Shown here: positions 47,623 to 49,048 of the stretch, one piece after another | Layout of the letters: every line of letters begins with the position of its first letter | Numbering within the stretch: position 1 is the stretch's first letter | DNA from: Ruminococcus sp. | Lineage (GTDB): Bacteria; Bacillota; Clostridia; Oscillospirales; Acutalibacteraceae | Reading direction: 5' to 3' | Assembly (NCBI GenBank): GCA_022511005.1 | Contig: JAFLSJ010000004.1 | Span: 1-49,048, forward strand | DNA: 49,048 nt | Notes under the pieces: generated by a model | What the model was told of the DNA's origin: nothing | What the model saw: the letters and a program-made list of their open reading frames with translations, nothing else | Databases searched by the model: none | Translations under genes and position numbers: made by a program

Positions 47623-49048
47623 ATGAGCCATAAGTATGTTTACCTTTTCTCAGAGGGAAATGAGAACATGAGAGAGCTCTTAGGCGGTAAAGGTGCTAAC
47701 CTTGCTCAGATGACAAGTTTAGGTATGCCTGTACCACAGGGCTTCACAATCACAACAGAAGCTTGTACTCGTTATTATGAGGACGGCAGAAAGATTGCTC
47801 CGGAAATTGAAGAAGAAATTTACGAGTATCTTGCAAAGGTTGAAGAGATCAACGATAAAAAATTCGGTGATACAAAGAATCCTCTCTTAGTATCAGTTCG
47901 TTCAGGTGCAAGAGCTTCTATGCCCGGTATGATGGATACAATCCTCAACTTAGGTCTTAATGATGACGTTGTTGCCGGTATGATCGCAGGCAACCCTGAT
48001 CCTAAATTCGAAAGATTCGTATACGATTCATATCGTCGTTTCATTCAGATGTTCTCTGACGTTGTTATGGGAATTTCAAAGAAAACATTTGAAGTTATTA
48101 TTGACGAAATTAAAGAGAAAAAAGGCGTTAAGAACGATATCGATCTTGACACAGAAGATATGAAAGAGCTTGTAGTACGCTTTAAAGAGTATTACAAGGA
48201 GCAAAAAGGCGAAGACTTCCCAACTGATCCTAAGGCTCAGATGATGGGTGCAGTTGAAGCTGTATTCCGTTCATGGGATAACCCAAGAGCTAACGTATAC
48301 CGTCAGATGAACGATATTCCTTATTCATGGGGTACTGCTGTAAACGTTCAGCCAATGGTATTCGGTAACTTAAATGAAAATTCAGGTACAGGTGTTGCAT
48401 TTACACGTGACCCCGGTACAGGTGAAAAGGGCTTATTCGGTGAATATCTTATCAACGCACAGGGTGAAGACGTTGTTGCCGGCGTAAGAACACCAAGCCA
48501 CATTTCACAGCTTGAAAACGATATGCCTGAGGTATTCAAGCAGTTCGTTGAAATTTCAACAAACCTTGAAAACCACTACAGAGATATGCAGGATATGGAG
48601 TTTACTATTGAAAACGGTAAGCTTTATATGCTCCAGACAAGAAACGGTAAGAGAACAGCAGCTGCTGCTCTTAAGATTGCCGTTGACCTTGTTGACGAAG
48701 GTATGATTACAGAGGAAGAAGCTGTACTCAGAGTTGAGCCTAACCAGCTTGACGCTTTATTACATCCACAGTTTGACGCTAAAGCTCTTAAAGCTGCTAC
48801 ACCAATCGGAAAAGGTCTTGCTGCTTCTCCGGGTGCTGCTTGCGGTAAAGTAGTATTTACTGCTGAAGATGCTAAAGCATGGGCAGAAAAAGGTGAGAAG
48901 GTTGTTCTTGTTCGTCTTGAAACCTCACCTGAGGATATTGAAGGTATGGTTGCTGCTGAGGGTATCTTAACAGCAAGAGGCGGTATGACATCTCACGCTG
49001 CCGTTGTTGCTCGTGGTATGGGTACATGCTGCGTATCAGGCTGCGGCG
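47623..49048 (+). CDS. ppdK: Pyruvate, phosphate dikinase, 5' part (3' end outside window)
   Basis: The first 475 codons of PPDK, which interconverts pyruvate and phosphoenolpyruvate with ATP/AMP and phosphate/diphosphate. The start MSHKYVYLFSEG has AGGAGG 9 nt upstream. The ATP-grasp domain shows LGGKGANLAQMTSLGMPVPQ, SVRSGARASMPGMMDTILN and FTRDPGTGEKGLFGEYL. The phosphohistidine domain appears at the end (ILTARGGMTSHAAVVARGM) with the catalytic His, next to GTCCVSGCG. The PEP/pyruvate barrel lies beyond the edge. Codon use is that of a highly expressed gene. The frame runs open to the edge, which explains its absence from the ORF track. Confidence 0.97.
   Translation, partial: MSHKYVYLFSEGNENMRELLGGKGANLAQMTSLGMPVPQGFTITTEACTRYYEDGRKIAPEIEEEIYEYLAKVEEINDKKFGDTKNPLLVSVRSGARASMPGMMDTILNLGLNDDVVAGMIAGNPDPKFERFVYDSYRRFIQMFSDVVMGISKKTFEVIIDEIKEKKGVKNDIDLDTEDMKELVVRFKEYYKEQKGEDFPTDPKAQMMGAVEAVFRSWDNPRANVYRQMNDIPYSWGTAVNVQPMVFGNLNENSGTGVAFTRDPGTGEKGLFGEYLINAQGEDVVAGVRTPSHISQLENDMPEVFKQFVEISTNLENHYRDMQDMEFTIENGKLYMLQTRNGKRTAAAALKIAVDLVDEGMITEEEAVLRVEPNQLDALLHPQFDAKALKAATPIGKGLAASPGAACGKVVFTAEDAKAWAEKGEKVVLVRLETSPEDIEGMVAAEGILTARGGMTSHAAVVARGMGTCCVSGCG

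Overview
The window looks like a chromosomal segment of a low-GC anaerobic Firmicute of class Clostridia, probably from the Ruminococcaceae/Oscillospirales side. The signs are AT-rich intergenic DNA, strong GGAGG ribosome binding sites, a T-box leader before pheST, a complete fructose PTS with HPr and EI, bifunctional AdhE, pyruvate phosphate dikinase, CotJC-type manganese catalase and KtrAB. The genus assignment is an inference from gene content.

Layout. 1-2300: pheT (cut by the window edge) and pheS on the minus strand behind a T-box leader. 2400-4852: a plus-strand run of a small membrane protein, an NAD(P)HX dehydratase, a lipoprotein and an antitoxin-less MazF. 5006-5942: manganese catalase (minus) and tRNA-Leu(UAG). 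6000-9904: a more GC-rich accessory block just downstream of the tRNA, with a decayed serine recombinase, a LysR regulator divergent from a small protein plus alpha/beta hydrolase pair, a decayed flavodoxin-like gene and a divergent spore-photoproduct-lyase-like radical SAM protein. 9963-17318: Na/phosphate symporter, cytosolic Cu/Zn SOD-like protein, APH-like kinase, adhE and a BspA-type lipoprotein with a Rex-like operator upstream. 17598-23509: fruR-fruK-fruA-ptsH-ptsI on the minus strand, driven from a promoter overlapped by a 10-bp-phased repeat array. 24123-26142: ktrB-ktrA. 26431-26865: an Rrf2 regulator.

27184-38373 holds the most unusual object: eighteen tightly packed plus-strand genes coding for DNA packaging, a capsid with its protease, head-tail connectors and the baseplate of a contractile (PBSX/Mu-like) tail. 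I see no integrase, repressor, replication or lysis genes, no tail sheath and no tape-measure gene. A 48-residue ORF sits where the tail chaperone and tape measure are expected. The cassette lies between host genes, shares their base composition, starts behind two hairpins and ends in a bidirectional terminator. It is a candidate domesticated or gene-transfer-agent-like particle locus.

38496-47337 (minus): an Asn/Asp/Tyr-rich membrane protein, then the conserved order glmU-like, prs, pth, mfd, PrsA/SurA-like lipoprotein. The glmU-like gene keeps only the uridylyltransferase domain. The window ends inside ppdK (plus). Three REP-type hairpin doublets, one 135-bp MITE-like element and one further hairpin-rich repeat are scattered between genes.
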